Virus record (IMG/VR): IMGVR_UViG_3300012012_001384
Span: 1 to 46,280 of that record
DNA length: 46,280 nucleotides
Direction: 5' to 3' (one strand)
Source: a virus
Part shown: positions 1 through 5,655 of the stretch, one piece after another
How the letters are laid out: each line of letters opens with the position of its first letter
Numbering within the stretch: position 1 is the first letter of the stretch
The notes under the pieces: model-generated
Databases searched by the model: none
Seen by the model: only the letters and a program-made list of their open reading frames with translations
What the model was told of the DNA's origin: nothing
Made by a program: the position numbers and the translations under genes

Positions 1-376
1 CTTTATATCCGAATGGTATATTGATCTTGTTAAAAGCACTAGCTTTACAAGCAAATGATATTCCGTAAACGTAATCTTCTCCAGGGTTAGGCAGCCAAGC
101 TGCTACCCATAGGTTCTCTACGTGGTAGATCACAGCCCTCGTCTCAGTATTATCCTTCTTGAATATGTGGTATCTTTCTTCCACTGACTCAGCGTTGATG
201 TGAGTAACTACCTTTGATAGAACTTCTCTCTTGATGATGTGAGCAGGGATGATGTCATCAGGCAACCCAAGTGTGTTGCGTGATACCTTGGGTTTACTAG
301 GTGGGATAAGCTTCTTGAGTTGCGGGTCGTACTTGACGAGGTGTTGCTGAAGGTTTGATGGGAGTTGGAATTCCAT
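1..376 (-). CDS. hypothetical protein, C-terminus beyond window edge
   Basis: An ATG at 376 opens a frame that stays open for 125 codons to the first base of the window, so the gene is cut by the edge and its stop is not seen. The product starts MEFQLPSNLQQHL and contains a run of aromatic and charged residues (VIYHVENLWVAAWLP near residue 80). It shows no signal peptide or membrane segment and I recognise no family. A 30-base repeat that also precedes the gene starting at 2567 lies 25-54 bases upstream. It is the most distal visible gene of the leftward small-gene operon. Confidence 0.8.
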   Translation of the reverse strand, partial: MEFQLPSNLQQHLVKYDPQLKKLIPPSKPKVSRNTLGLPDDIIPAHIIKREVLSKVVTHINAESVEERYHIFKKDNTETRAVIYHVENLWVAAWLPNPGEDYVYGISFACKASAFNKINIPFGYK

Positions 377-400
377 GAGTTGAGTTGATTAGGAGTTAGA

Positions 401-430
401 TGTGAGCAGTTTAACGTCATACTCAGGACG
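401..430 (-). repeat. 30-bp spacer repeat, copy 1
   Basis: This 30-base sequence is identical to 2590-2619. Both copies begin 6-7 bases after a stop codon and end 23-25 bases before the next leftward ATG. On the leftward transcript the 5' part can fold as CGTC-(8 nt)-GACG. It may be a promoter, a processing site or a translation leader; the sequence does not say which. Confidence 0.8.
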
Positions 431-436
431 GTAAGT

Positions 437-664
437 TTAATTGTAGATACCGTATTGTCTCTCTTCCTCTAGCTCATCGTAGTGCTCTGACATATAGTCA
501 GTTGTATTCTTAATAAACGTAGAATACTCGGATTTCAAGTACGTATGCCTTGATGTAAAGACTGGTACATGTTTACTAAAGCCTGTAGCTAGATAGACTC
601 TACCCCTGGGGCCACGTATTGTGATATACCAAGGTTTGAATTCGATACTAAATCCTTTAATCAT
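437..664 (-). CDS. small hypothetical protein (75 aa)
   Basis: I chose the ATG at 664 (MIKGFSIEFKPWYITI) because it overlaps the stop of the upstream gene by a few bases (ATGATTAA), the usual coupled arrangement here. The longer frame to 736 would run far into that gene. The product is rich in aromatic residues, with a basic patch (RGPRGR) and an acidic C-terminus (ELEEER). I recognise no family and no membrane segment. It is an early-type small phage protein of unknown role. Confidence 0.75.
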   Translation of the reverse strand: MIKGFSIEFKPWYITIRGPRGRVYLATGFSKHVPVFTSRHTYLKSEYSTFIKNTTDYMSEHYDELEEERQYGIYN

Positions 665-995
665 TGGGTAGTTCCTCAAGAGCAGAGCGGATGATGTTTT
701 CGTGGGCACCGTCGAGACGGTCAGAGCAGTCGTCAAGTACCGCCAGTGCTTGCTTTTTTAAGCTCGGTGGTTTGGGGCGGCGAGCGATGCGAAGTTCTAT
801 CGCAAGACCTTCACGAAGATGGTCCTCAAAGTAACTGCAACACGTCTTAAGCTCTTGGTCGGCACCCCATTGAGAGGCAAATTTGGCAACTTGAGGGAGT
901 ATTGCCTCATTGTTATTTGCCTCGTGCATCCACTCGCGCACCAGCTCAGGCGGTGGGGTGATTGGGTGCTGCGTGTAGTCTTGTTGGTTAGTCAT
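657..995 (-). CDS. hypothetical protein with N-terminal 'TPPPELVREW' motif
   Basis: The 112-residue product begins MTNQQDYTQHPITPPPEL. The short motif TPPPELVREW resembles the start of many small uncharacterised proteins in cyanophages and other marine phages; I make that link from memory, not from a search. The middle is helical and contains Cys-Cys near residue 52, and the C-terminal third (LDDCSDRLDGAHENIIRSAL) is also helical. It overlaps the next leftward gene by eight bases, so the two are probably translated together. Function is unknown. Confidence 0.8.
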   Translation of the reverse strand: MTNQQDYTQHPITPPPELVREWMHEANNNEAILPQVAKFASQWGADQELKTCCSYFEDHLREGLAIELRIARRPKPPSLKKQALAVLDDCSDRLDGAHENIIRSALEELPND

Positions 996-1066
996 GATTA
1001 AAAAAGATAAGAAAAGAGGTTAGTAGATTTTCCTTTGGTGTTTGATTGTACCAGGGAGATAGATAG

Positions 1067-1339
1067 TTAGATGTCAGTGGAATCAACGTCGATCCAATCA
1101 AGAGAATTGCCACGATTTAATTCGTGGATATATTCATCTAGATCTGATGGATCACTAGGTGGTTTGTCTTCTACATAGGTGGAGGCAGAACATAAGCCAG
1201 GCCTATGCTCTGCTGGTTCTTCCCATGTGGCAGGACTAACTTGAATACGATCTTCTATCCATGCTTCCGCATAGACTTGGTATTCGTTGACGCCTGTGGG
1301 ATAGACATCAACATGTCTTATGGCCCAGATAGATGGCAT
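1067..1339 (-). CDS. small hypothetical protein (90 aa)
   Basis: The product starts MPSIWAIRHVDVYPTG and is acidic (EDKPPSDPSDLDEYIHEL). Its start codon overlaps the upstream stop as TAATG, which indicates translational coupling with the 1339-1542 gene. I recognise no motif. The 71-base spacer that follows is A-rich on the plus strand and I see no clear hairpin in it. Confidence 0.75.
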   Translation of the reverse strand: MPSIWAIRHVDVYPTGVNEYQVYAEAWIEDRIQVSPATWEEPAEHRPGLCSASTYVEDKPPSDPSDLDEYIHELNRGNSLDWIDVDSTDI

Positions 1340-1542
1340 TAAAGTACCTCCATAGGTTGACGAATGGGTGCATTGAACATAGACGTAGGTCCATACTTAA
1401 GCACAAGATCTGGAAAAGAATCTAGAATCTTTTGCCTGTTGAGTGGATCAGCGTAGCGTAGTGCAGTAGCAAGACTTTGTACAAACTTACCGCCATGCTG
1501 TTGCATTAGATCGGTAAGCTGGTGGAATTCAGAAGGTGTCAT
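1339..1542 (-). CDS. small hypothetical protein (67 aa)
   Basis: The 67-residue product (MTPSEFHQLTDLMQQHGG) is mostly helical, with no membrane segment or recognised domain. It shares a TAATG junction with the gene downstream. The spacer before it (1543-1617) carries the structured element at 1576-1612, so its translation could be affected by that fold. Confidence 0.75.
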   Translation of the reverse strand: MTPSEFHQLTDLMQQHGGKFVQSLATALRYADPLNRQKILDSFPDLVLKYGPTSMFNAPIRQPMEVL

Positions 1543-1575
1543 ACGGATTGAGGTGAGATGAAGTGGTTGTTTATT

Positions 1576-1612
1576 TGGGACTTACACACCGAGTTGGCGT
1601 CGGTAATGCCCA
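1576..1612 (-). promoter_or_regulatory. structured spacer element, GTAAGTCC family, copy 1
   Basis: Read leftward, an outer stem TGGG:CCCA encloses an inner hairpin ACCGA-(7 nt)-TCGGT, followed by the conserved strand GTGTAAGT before the closing CCCA. The same plan recurs at 2956-2989, 3804-3833 and, on the plus strand, 29667-29695, with different but still paired stem bases. It begins six bases after the stop codon at 1618 and has no T-run, so it is not a simple terminator. Confidence 0.65.
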
Positions 1613-1617
1613 GATCT

Positions 1618-1815
1618 TTACATTAATTTAATGTTTGGAATGCTTAGTCCTGTGCCAGGGATACTGAAGGATCCTTTGACACCATTGGGATTGGCATTGA
1701 GAGTTAGTTGAAGCGGACCAAGTTTGATTGACTTGGTAAATGATTTAACTCCATGTTCAGTTATGTTTACACCATGGATGGTGCGATCAAAGCTGATGAG
1801 TGAACGCTTAGTCAT
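1618..1815 (-). CDS. small basic hypothetical protein (65 aa)
   Basis: The product (MTKRSLISFDRTIHGV) ends with alternating glycine, serine and isoleucine (GTGLSIPNIKLM) and has a beta-rich look. Its length and PGTGLS-type ending resemble small DUF4236-like proteins, whose usual core is a G-x-S/T-x-x-x-PGTGLSY pattern. I regard that as possible, not shown. It overlaps the upstream gene by ATGA. Confidence 0.7.
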   Translation of the reverse strand: MTKRSLISFDRTIHGVNITEHGVKSFTKSIKLGPLQLTLNANPNGVKGSFSIPGTGLSIPNIKLM

Positions 1816-2024
1816 TTCAAACCTTCGGGTAGGAGCATGTCGATGTCTGTTTGATCTGAGAAGTTTGTCATAACAAATTTCTTACCATCTGGTGTAACAA
1901 AGCCACCAATGAAGCCAGCACCTACACGGTCAGCTGCTTCTTTCATCTTTGCTACAAAGGCCATAGCTTGTAGTTGATCTGTGGCTATTGAGTTGGGAAT
2001 GCTGGGGAGATTGGATGAAGTCAT
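1812..2024 (-). CDS. small hypothetical protein (70 aa)
   Basis: I chose the ATG at 2024 (MTSSNLPSIPNSIATD) over the longer frame from 2093, because the extra residues look like untranslated leader. The product has a helical middle (LQAMAFVAKMKEAADRV) and then a compact GFVTPDGKKFVMTNF segment that resembles a beta hairpin. It overlaps the next gene by ATGA. Function is unknown. Confidence 0.7.
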   Translation of the reverse strand: MTSSNLPSIPNSIATDQLQAMAFVAKMKEAADRVGAGFIGGFVTPDGKKFVMTNFSDQTDIDMLLPEGLK

Positions 2025-2130
2025 GTTGATAGGTTGGAGATTGGATTGAGGTAGTGTACTTGGTATGTAAAGGATGGATAGAGATGTTAACAAAGGTTAT
2101 TCATTAACATTACTAATAGAAGATTAGGTT

Positions 2131-2164
2131 CCCCCCTGGTACCCCAACGGGGGGTCGAGGGGGG
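2131..2164 (-). other. strong GC-rich hairpin in the 2025-2204 spacer
   Basis: Six Cs (2131-2136) pair with six Gs (2159-2164), and inside them ACCCC (2141-2145) pairs with GGGGT (2151-2155). No T-run follows on either strand. This 180-base spacer also contains a TTGACA-like stretch on the leftward strand near 2175-2182 that could be a -35 box, but I see no good -10. The fold may be an attenuator, an RNA-stability element or a transcription block. Confidence 0.6.
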
Positions 2165-2204
2165 ATAGATGTCAGGACATTGTCAAGACACATGGTGTGT
2201 GCCT

Positions 2205-2567
2205 TTATCTTATGTATAGATAACCTCCTGCCCAGTCGGCACGCTCTAGACAGTTTGCATAGGATGCATCGTCTAGTAAGTTGTACCTTACGTGTTTAGC
2301 CGGAGACTTCCAGCCTGCTGGTTTGTATACAGCACCTGTTTGTTTACTGACAAAGGCATGGACTGATCTACTGGTAACACAACCCATGGAACTTGTTACT
2401 TCCATGATCTTGTAATACTTATTACCTTTGTTAATCTCAAAGGTCATGTCACCGTAGCGACCAGGATATGCTTTCTCAAAGCTACGGATTAGCTTGGAGA
2501 TAAGACCGTCGATACGATCTTCTATTGTTCTTGTAGTCTCTTTGAGACTTGTTGTGGATGCTGTGAG
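2205..2567 (-). CDS. hypothetical protein (120 aa)
   Basis: I chose the ATG at 2567 (MLTASTTSLKETTRTIEDR); the frame is open to 2666, but that part runs through the 30-bp repeat found upstream of another gene. The product begins with a helical segment (DGLISKLIRSFEKAYPG). It continues with a beta-rich part (YKIMEVTSS, SVHAFVSKQTGAVYKPAGW) whose ending ..KSPAKHVRYNLLDD resembles small phage proteins that carry a GxVYKPAxWxxPAKxxRYxL pattern. I recognise that pattern only from memory and no function follows from it. Confidence 0.75.
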   Translation of the reverse strand, partial: LTASTTSLKETTRTIEDRIDGLISKLIRSFEKAYPGRYGDMTFEINKGNKYYKIMEVTSSMGCVTSRSVHAFVSKQTGAVYKPAGWKSPAKHVRYNLLDDASYANCLERADWAGGYLYIR

Positions 2568-2589
2568 CATGTGTTGAATTGCAATGAAG

Positions 2590-2619
2590 TGTGAGCAGTT
2601 TAACGTCATACTCAGGACG
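2590..2619 (-). repeat. 30-bp spacer repeat, copy 2
   Basis: This is identical over 30 bases to 401-430. It starts seven bases after the stop of the 2626-2925 gene and ends 23 bases before the ATG at 2567. In this copy the hairpin can extend to ACGTC-(8 nt)-GACGT. Conservation without change, unlike the neighbouring hairpin families, suggests that its primary sequence matters. Confidence 0.8.
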
Positions 2620-2625
2620 TGTAAT

Positions 2626-2925
2626 TCAGCTATGCATTTCTTGATGTTGTTGCCAAGCACAAGCATGCGTTTCTGCCATGGTTACTGGAGGCTCACCCCC
2701 TGTATTGTTATACAGGTATTGAGGTGTTGGATCGTAGTTAAGATCATGTTCGATCTCATTCTCTAGTTGAGGAATGATCTCCTCCTCCAGGAGGGCAAGC
2801 ATTGAGAGTGTGAGGTCTTCACATCCTTGTGGACGCTTGCTTTCCCTAGCTACGATAGCCTTAAGGTCTTTGACAATACCTGCGAGGGCAGTGTATTCAT
2901 TGATGCGTCTTGTAGTGGTAGTCAT
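2626..2925 (-). CDS. hypothetical protein (99 aa)
   Basis: The product starts MTTTTRRINEYTALAG and is largely helical in its first two thirds, with a leucine- and glutamate-rich segment (SMLALLEEEIIPQLENEI) that could form a coiled coil. The C-terminus is polar and rich in His, Gln and Cys (ETHACAWQQHQEMHS). I see no membrane segment or known motif. The spacer before it holds the element at 2956-2989. Confidence 0.75.
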   Translation of the reverse strand: MTTTTRRINEYTALAGIVKDLKAIVARESKRPQGCEDLTLSMLALLEEEIIPQLENEIEHDLNYDPTPQYLYNNTGGEPPVTMAETHACAWQQHQEMHS

Positions 2926-2955
2926 GTTAGGTAGAGGTTAAGGTTTGGTTAGATA

Positions 2956-2989
2956 CCTGGGACTTACCCCATGGTGATGGGTGTCCAGG
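2956..2989 (-). promoter_or_regulatory. structured spacer element, GTAAGTCC family, copy 2
   Basis: Read leftward, CCTGG pairs with CCAGG around an inner hairpin CCCAT-(4 nt)-ATGGG, followed by GGTAAGTCC. The stem bases differ from the other copies while the pairing and the GTAAGTCC strand are kept. It sits three bases after the stop codon at 2993 and 31 bases before the ATG at 2925. Confidence 0.65.
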
Positions 2990-2992
2990 CAA

Positions 2993-3349
2993 TTAGATAA
3001 CGTTAAGGATACGTAGCCAGGAATCGGGATGGTCAGCTTCCACCTGATCGAATACAGGTGTGTAGCATTCATCACCTAATGTCCATTCTTCTATGTCCTC
3101 TAGGCTGGGGATGTCGTACCAACCGATGAGATCTTCCTTCTCTTGCGAGGTGTAGTTGTTGCCTGCTGGAATCCAGTAGCAACGTAAGACTCCTTGTTTG
3201 TTACGGAAGACGTTGCCGGTGCAGGGGATAGCTCCCTTAGGTGCGTCTTGGAAGTCCGGTTCGACTTCGTATTGCTCGGCTCCTTCTTCTGGTGTAACAG
3301 GTGTGTACCCGAAGGAGGCAGCGATCTCTTTAGTGATGGGATGAAGCAT
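2993..3349 (-). CDS. hypothetical acidic protein (118 aa)
   Basis: The product (MLHPITKEIAASFGYTPVTP) is acidic and aromatic, with EQYEVEPDFQDAPKG near the N-terminus, a beta-like middle (VFRNKQGVLRCYWIPAG) and an acidic C-terminal half (PSLEDIEEWTLGDE). I recognise no domain. An overlapping frame (3100-3444) on the same strand is judged a shadow, because its composition is serine/threonine/arginine-rich and it has no spacer logic. Confidence 0.75.
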   Translation of the reverse strand: MLHPITKEIAASFGYTPVTPEEGAEQYEVEPDFQDAPKGAIPCTGNVFRNKQGVLRCYWIPAGNNYTSQEKEDLIGWYDIPSLEDIEEWTLGDECYTPVFDQVEADHPDSWLRILNVI

Positions 3350-3393
3350 GATAGTAGTTCTGTAATAAGGATGGAAGTGAGTGTGATGATGAT

Positions 3394-3429
3394 GAGGATA
3401 AGGTCATCCTCTGTGAGTACTGATGTACT
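3394..3429 (-). other. tandem hairpins in spacer
   Basis: Two adjacent hairpins fill the spacer between the stop at 3428 and the ATG at 3349. On the plus strand they are GAGGAT-(6 nt)-ATCCTC at 3394-3411 and AGTAC-(4 nt)-GTACT at 3416-3429. The second overlaps the stop codon of the upstream gene. Neither has a T-run. They follow the general two-hairpin pattern of spacers in this operon but are not related in sequence to the named families. Confidence 0.55.
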
Positions 3430-3676
3430 AGGAGTGTGTTCCAATGGGACACTCCATGGTAGGTGCGGACATCTCCTCCCTCATAATCTTCTCTTGCTCA
3501 TCAGCAATGTCAGAGAGGAAGTCGATTTGATCTGCGGTATACTCTGCTGCATACTCTGATTCCTTGGCAGGAAACCTAAAGGTATAAGTGATGCAATGAT
3601 CGCCTACCGACAGTAGTTCATAGTCTGTTGCAGGGCATGTGTTTAGCCATGCATGGAAAGCTTCTTGAATAGTCAT
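3428..3676 (-). CDS. hypothetical acidic protein (82 aa)
   Basis: I chose the ATG at 3676 (MTIQEAFHAWLNTCPATDYE). The frame is open to 3763, but the extra codons would read through a promoter-like leader. The N-terminal part resembles a short helix followed by strands (HCITYTFRFPAKE), and the C-terminal half is acidic and helical (ADQIDFLSDIADEQEKIMREE). I recognise no family. This gene follows the largest structured spacer of the operon. Confidence 0.75.
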   Translation of the reverse strand: MTIQEAFHAWLNTCPATDYELLSVGDHCITYTFRFPAKESEYAAEYTADQIDFLSDIADEQEKIMREEMSAPTMECPIGTHS

Positions 3677-3760
3677 GATGTAGCTAGGGGTGAAGGGTAA
3701 GGTAGACAGTGTCGGTACATTGTCAGGACAAGTACGGACATGGAAAGGACAAGGTTTAGA

Positions 3761-3833
3761 CACCTACGGGACATAAGTAAAACTTATATATAGGTAGGTG
3801 ACTCTTGGACTTACACCACGAGTGGATGCCAAG
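3761..3833 (-). promoter_or_regulatory. structured spacer element, GTAAGTCC family, copy 3, plus second stem-loop
   Basis: Read leftward, the first stem-loop (3833-3804) has an outer CTTGG:CCAAG stem, an inner CCA:TGG hairpin and the GTGTAAGT strand. The second (3800-3761) has an outer CACCTAC:GTAGGTG stem, an internal loop and an inner ATAAGT-TTT-ACTTAT hairpin. The plus-strand copy at 29667-29735 has the same two-part plan, including a three-base TTT loop. It begins two bases after the stop at 3836. Confidence 0.65.
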
Positions 3834-3835
3834 CT

Positions 3836-4036
3836 TCAAGGTCCTGTCGTATGTGCAGATGTAGTAGGTCCAGCTGTTGGAGCTGTGACATTTACTCCCA
3901 CAACTGCTGCGCCAGTGGCGGCAGCGATGAGGAGTGCGAGGAGAACACAGAGTATGTTCCCCCTTCTCTCATGTGATCGGCGGTACGAATCTAATGTTAC
4001 GTACCTACCGTTCCTCATCTTGTAACTGTTCTTCAT
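3836..4036 (-). CDS. small single-pass membrane protein (66 aa)
   Basis: I chose the ATG at 4036 (MKNSYKMRNGRYVTL) because the longer frame from 4108 reads through a strong hairpin at 4057-4074. The product has a basic N-terminus (RRSHERRGN), one hydrophobic segment at about residues 28-50 (ILCVLLALLIAAATGAAVVG), and a proline/threonine-rich tail. The positive-inside rule suggests a cytoplasmic N-terminus. It is probably an inner-membrane protein of early infection; function is unknown. Confidence 0.7.
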   Translation of the reverse strand: MKNSYKMRNGRYVTLDSYRRSHERRGNILCVLLALLIAAATGAAVVGVNVTAPTAGPTTSAHTTGP

Positions 4037-4056
4037 TGTGTAATAGCAATGGTGTA

Positions 4057-4074
4057 GCAGGGTGTGAACCCTGC
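4057..4074 (-). other. strong 7-bp spacer hairpin
   Basis: GCAGGGT (4057-4063) pairs with ACCCTGC (4068-4074) around a four-base loop, in the spacer between the stop at 4112 and the ATG at 4036. A weaker AGCCT:AGGCT pairing lies just upstream on the transcript. There is no T-run. If only five pairs form, the loop is seven bases, like the second hairpins at 4764-5418. Confidence 0.55.
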
Positions 4075-4111
4075 AGGAAAGCCTGGTGTTACTTAGGCTT
4101 ACTTGCAAAGA

Positions 4112-4315
4112 TCACTTGAGATATCGTTTGTCTACGCAATACCATGCGTCCCCTTGGAACAGATGGATGTAGACAAGTTGGCGATTAGGTGTACGCCAAC
4201 AGTTCTCTAGGGTATGTGCATTGAGCACCTTCTGGCCAGCTACTGAAAGCAGCATGCCAAGGCCGGTGCCCATCACAACGGCAAGTACGGGAGTTAGCAA
4301 TGAGTCAGATTTCAT
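4112..4315 (-). CDS. small membrane-anchored protein, two-Cys type (67 aa)
   Basis: The N-terminus (MKSDSLLTPVLAVVMGTGLG) is a membrane anchor or signal-like segment at residues 7-27. A short domain follows with Cys39-Trp-Arg-Thr and a C-terminal WYC near residue 58. The next gene has the same plan (anchor, CRT, then WC near the end), so the two are probably paralogues. Two cysteines outside the membrane could form a disulfide. Function is unknown. Confidence 0.7.
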   Translation of the reverse strand: MKSDSLLTPVLAVVMGTGLGMLLSVAGQKVLNAHTLENCWRTPNRQLVYIHLFQGDAWYCVDKRYLK

Positions 4316-4339
4316 GAGGTTAAGGTTGAATGAAGGAAG

Positions 4340-4522
4340 TTACTTAGTTGCGTAGCTGTTAGCTGCACACCAGTCCATGTGGACTTTATGCGCAGCCACA
4401 GGCCACTCATGTGTACGGCACTGATGTGCTGTAGCTTTATCTAAGTAGTGTGTCGAGACTTGTGCTGTGATGCACATCATGATAATAACGCCGACATAAA
4501 CTGTGGCTACATTCTTGAACAT
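4340..4522 (-). CDS. small membrane-anchored protein, two-Cys type (60 aa)
   Basis: I chose the ATG at 4522 (MFKNVATVYVGVIIMM). The longer frame from 4603 would overlap the upstream gene and read through two hairpins. A hydrophobic anchor spans about residues 4-22, followed by a His- and Cys-containing domain (HQCRTHEWPV, then MDWCAAN). Its plan matches that of the 4112-4315 product, suggesting tandem duplication. Function is unknown. Confidence 0.65.
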   Translation of the reverse strand: MFKNVATVYVGVIIMMCITAQVSTHYLDKATAHQCRTHEWPVAAHKVHMDWCAANSYATK

Positions 4523-4543
4523 GACTAGGGTTAGGTAATGGAA

Positions 4544-4582
4544 TACAGGATGTTGAGTCCTGTAGAGGAGGCCGAAGCCTCC
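4544..4582 (-). other. tandem hairpins in spacer, one with UUCG tetraloop
   Basis: On the leftward transcript GGAGGC-TTCG-GCCTCC (4582-4567) forms a perfect six-pair stem capped by the very stable UUCG loop. It is followed by TACAGG-(9 nt)-CCTGTA (4564-4544). The pair lies between the stop at 4593 and the ATG at 4522. No T-run follows, so the role is more likely RNA processing, stability or translation control than termination. Confidence 0.65.
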
Positions 4583-4592
4583 AGTACAGAAG

Positions 4593-4763
4593 TCAGGCTG
4601 CACATTGTGCTTGACGCATCTCTACTAACAGCTCAACCAGTATTTGGTTGTAACTCTTGCTAGAGTCTTCAGCATGATAGCTAGCAATTACTTGCGCATC
4701 ATCTAGTTCTTCATTGGTAAATGTACCCATGAACTTAAACAGTTGCTCGTAAGTGATTGTCAT
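4593..4763 (-). CDS. small acidic hypothetical protein (56 aa)
   Basis: This short frame starts with an ATG at 4763 (MTITYEQLFKFMGTFTNEEL) and ends with TGA at 4593-4595. It fills what would otherwise be an empty 240-base stretch. It has the same spacer element upstream as its neighbours, which supports it as a real gene. The product is acidic and helical (ILVELLVEMRQAQ at the end) with no recognised motif. Confidence 0.7.
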   Translation of the reverse strand: MTITYEQLFKFMGTFTNEELDDAQVIASYHAEDSSKSYNQILVELLVEMRQAQCAA

Positions 4764-4855
4764 TGAGTTAGTGCTGTGCGGTGCCGATCTCCGCTGGAGG
4801 CAATGACTGAGACCAGGAGTTGCACCTGGTCACCTGCTTTAACAGATCAGTTTAA
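4764..4855 (-). promoter_or_regulatory. three-way-junction spacer element, copy A
   Basis: Read leftward, ACTGA pairs with TCAGT around two hairpins: ATCTG-(6 nt)-CAGGT and GACCAGG-(7 nt)-CCTGGTC. The conserved segment TTGCCTCCAGCGGAGAT then GGCACCGCAC leads to the ATG at 4763. Copies B and C keep the folds with different stem bases, and D keeps the 3' segment. It looks like a cloverleaf without a D-arm, but no tRNA can be completed. Confidence 0.6.
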
Positions 4856-5050
4856 CTAACCTATATAATTATCATCTTCATCATCAAGCAAAGTAATATT
4901 AATTTGACGCATCGGCCCAATAGCCTCATGCGTCCAACCCCATCTAATAAACTCTTTATACGATGCTTTTAGGTGTAGCTCTAGAAGTTTCTTAGAGTAA
5001 GCCCAATAGCCATGGCCGCACTGATAATACCAAACGGTTGTTGTTGTCAT
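4856..5050 (-). CDS. small hypothetical protein (64 aa)
   Basis: The product (MTTTTVWYYQCGHGYWAYSK) has an aromatic N-terminus with a CGHGYW stretch, a helical middle (LLELHLKASYKEFIRWGW) and an acidic end (LLDDEDDNYIG). I recognise no family. Spacer elements of the same family lie on both sides of it. Confidence 0.7.
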   Translation of the reverse strand: MTTTTVWYYQCGHGYWAYSKKLLELHLKASYKEFIRWGWTHEAIGPMRQINITLLDDEDDNYIG

Positions 5051-5136
5051 TGAGTTGATGTTGTGCAGGTGCCCATCTCCTGCGGCCTAGGCAATAACTG
5101 CCGGTGGGTTTGCACCACCGGACCCGCTTATACGGA
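5051..5136 (-). promoter_or_regulatory. three-way-junction spacer element, copy B
   Basis: The layout is the same as copy A. AGCTG pairs with CAGTT (one G-U), enclosing ATCCG-(6 nt)-CGGGT and CCGGTGG-(7 nt)-CCACCGG. ATTGCCTAGGCC and a GCAGG-(agatgggca)-CCTGC hairpin follow. The stem bases differ from copy A at most paired positions, which is covariation. AGGAG lies inside the last hairpin, about 26 bases before the ATG at 5050. Confidence 0.65.
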
Positions 5137-5331
5137 TCAGCTGTTAGTCACACGTGACCTTGAAGCAGGAATGTAATCTCCTGTGATACGTGCATCAAGT
5201 TGTTGTCGTCTAGCCTTAAGCTGACGGAGTTCATACTCCGCATTGTGCTGAGCTAAGCCAGCGTCGAACTCCATCCGTGCAACGGCTACACCATTGCGGA
5301 TAGCTGCTACTAAGCCTGAGCGAATGCCCAT
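5137..5331 (-). CDS. small basic hypothetical protein (64 aa)
   Basis: The product begins MGIRSGLVAAIRNGVAVAR with an amphipathic, possibly membrane-binding helix. It continues with a charged helix (AEYELRQLKARRQQLDARI) that could form a coiled coil. I recognise no family. It has a structured spacer element before and after it. Confidence 0.7.
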   Translation of the reverse strand: MGIRSGLVAAIRNGVAVARMEFDAGLAQHNAEYELRQLKARRQQLDARITGDYIPASRSRVTNS

Positions 5332-5418
5332 GATGTTGGTGCGGTGCAGGCGCCCATCTCCTGCGGACTAGGCAATACTGAGTGGGGGGGTTCGACCCCC
5401 CGGCATCACGCCTGGTAC
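5332..5418 (-). promoter_or_regulatory. three-way-junction spacer element, copy C
   Basis: A small GGC-(5 nt)-GCC hairpin is followed by a GGGGGG-TCGAA-CCCCCC hairpin. Then come CAGTATTGCCTAGTCC and the same GCAGGAGATGGGC hairpin as copy B, with a compensating change (GCGCC for GCACC). The outer stem is less clear here than in copies A and B. It leads to the ATG at 5331. Confidence 0.6.
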
Positions 5419-5655
5419 TCAGAGAGCAGTATGAAACTCCAGAAGACTATCAAGTTTGTGTACTGATCGCCATCCTTTTGATCCCTCCATCTCGTCGATG
5501 AAAGTGATATAGCGAGCTCTAGTAGATCCTGGTGCCCAGGCAACTACTGTCGCATAATCAATCACGTCACTTTGGTCGTAGCAAACACGGACTTCCCAGC
5601 CCATGCTCTTAGCTTTATCTACAGCTTGTTTGGCTAGCTGTTGGTTCTTGTTCAC
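5419..5655 (-). CDS. small hypothetical protein (78 aa)
   Basis: This first gene of the leftward cluster starts with GTG at 5655 (MNKNQQLAKQAVDKAK), supported by an AGGAG nine bases upstream. The product has an N-terminal helix and then alternating strands (GWEVRVCYD, DYATVVAWAP, ARYITFIDE). It looks like a compact alpha/beta fold of unknown function. The conserved 3' segment of the spacer element lies just upstream. Confidence 0.75.
   Translation of the reverse strand: MNKNQQLAKQAVDKAKSMGWEVRVCYDQSDVIDYATVVAWAPGSTRARYITFIDEMEGSKGWRSVHKLDSLLEFHTAL

Noticed and set aside
3194-3559. Rightward ORF inside the leftward operon
   Set aside because: It lies opposite two coupled leftward genes and has cysteine-rich, unnatural composition.
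1576-3833. Spacer hairpins as ordinary terminators
   Set aside because: None is followed by a T-run, and coupled genes continue downstream. Real terminators in the window (6096-6126, 20208-20236, 26496-26518) look different.
4764-5418. tRNA genes (Asn- or Tyr-like loops) in the spacers
   Set aside because: Two arms look like anticodon and T arms, but no D arm or acceptor partner can be placed because the upstream bases are coding.
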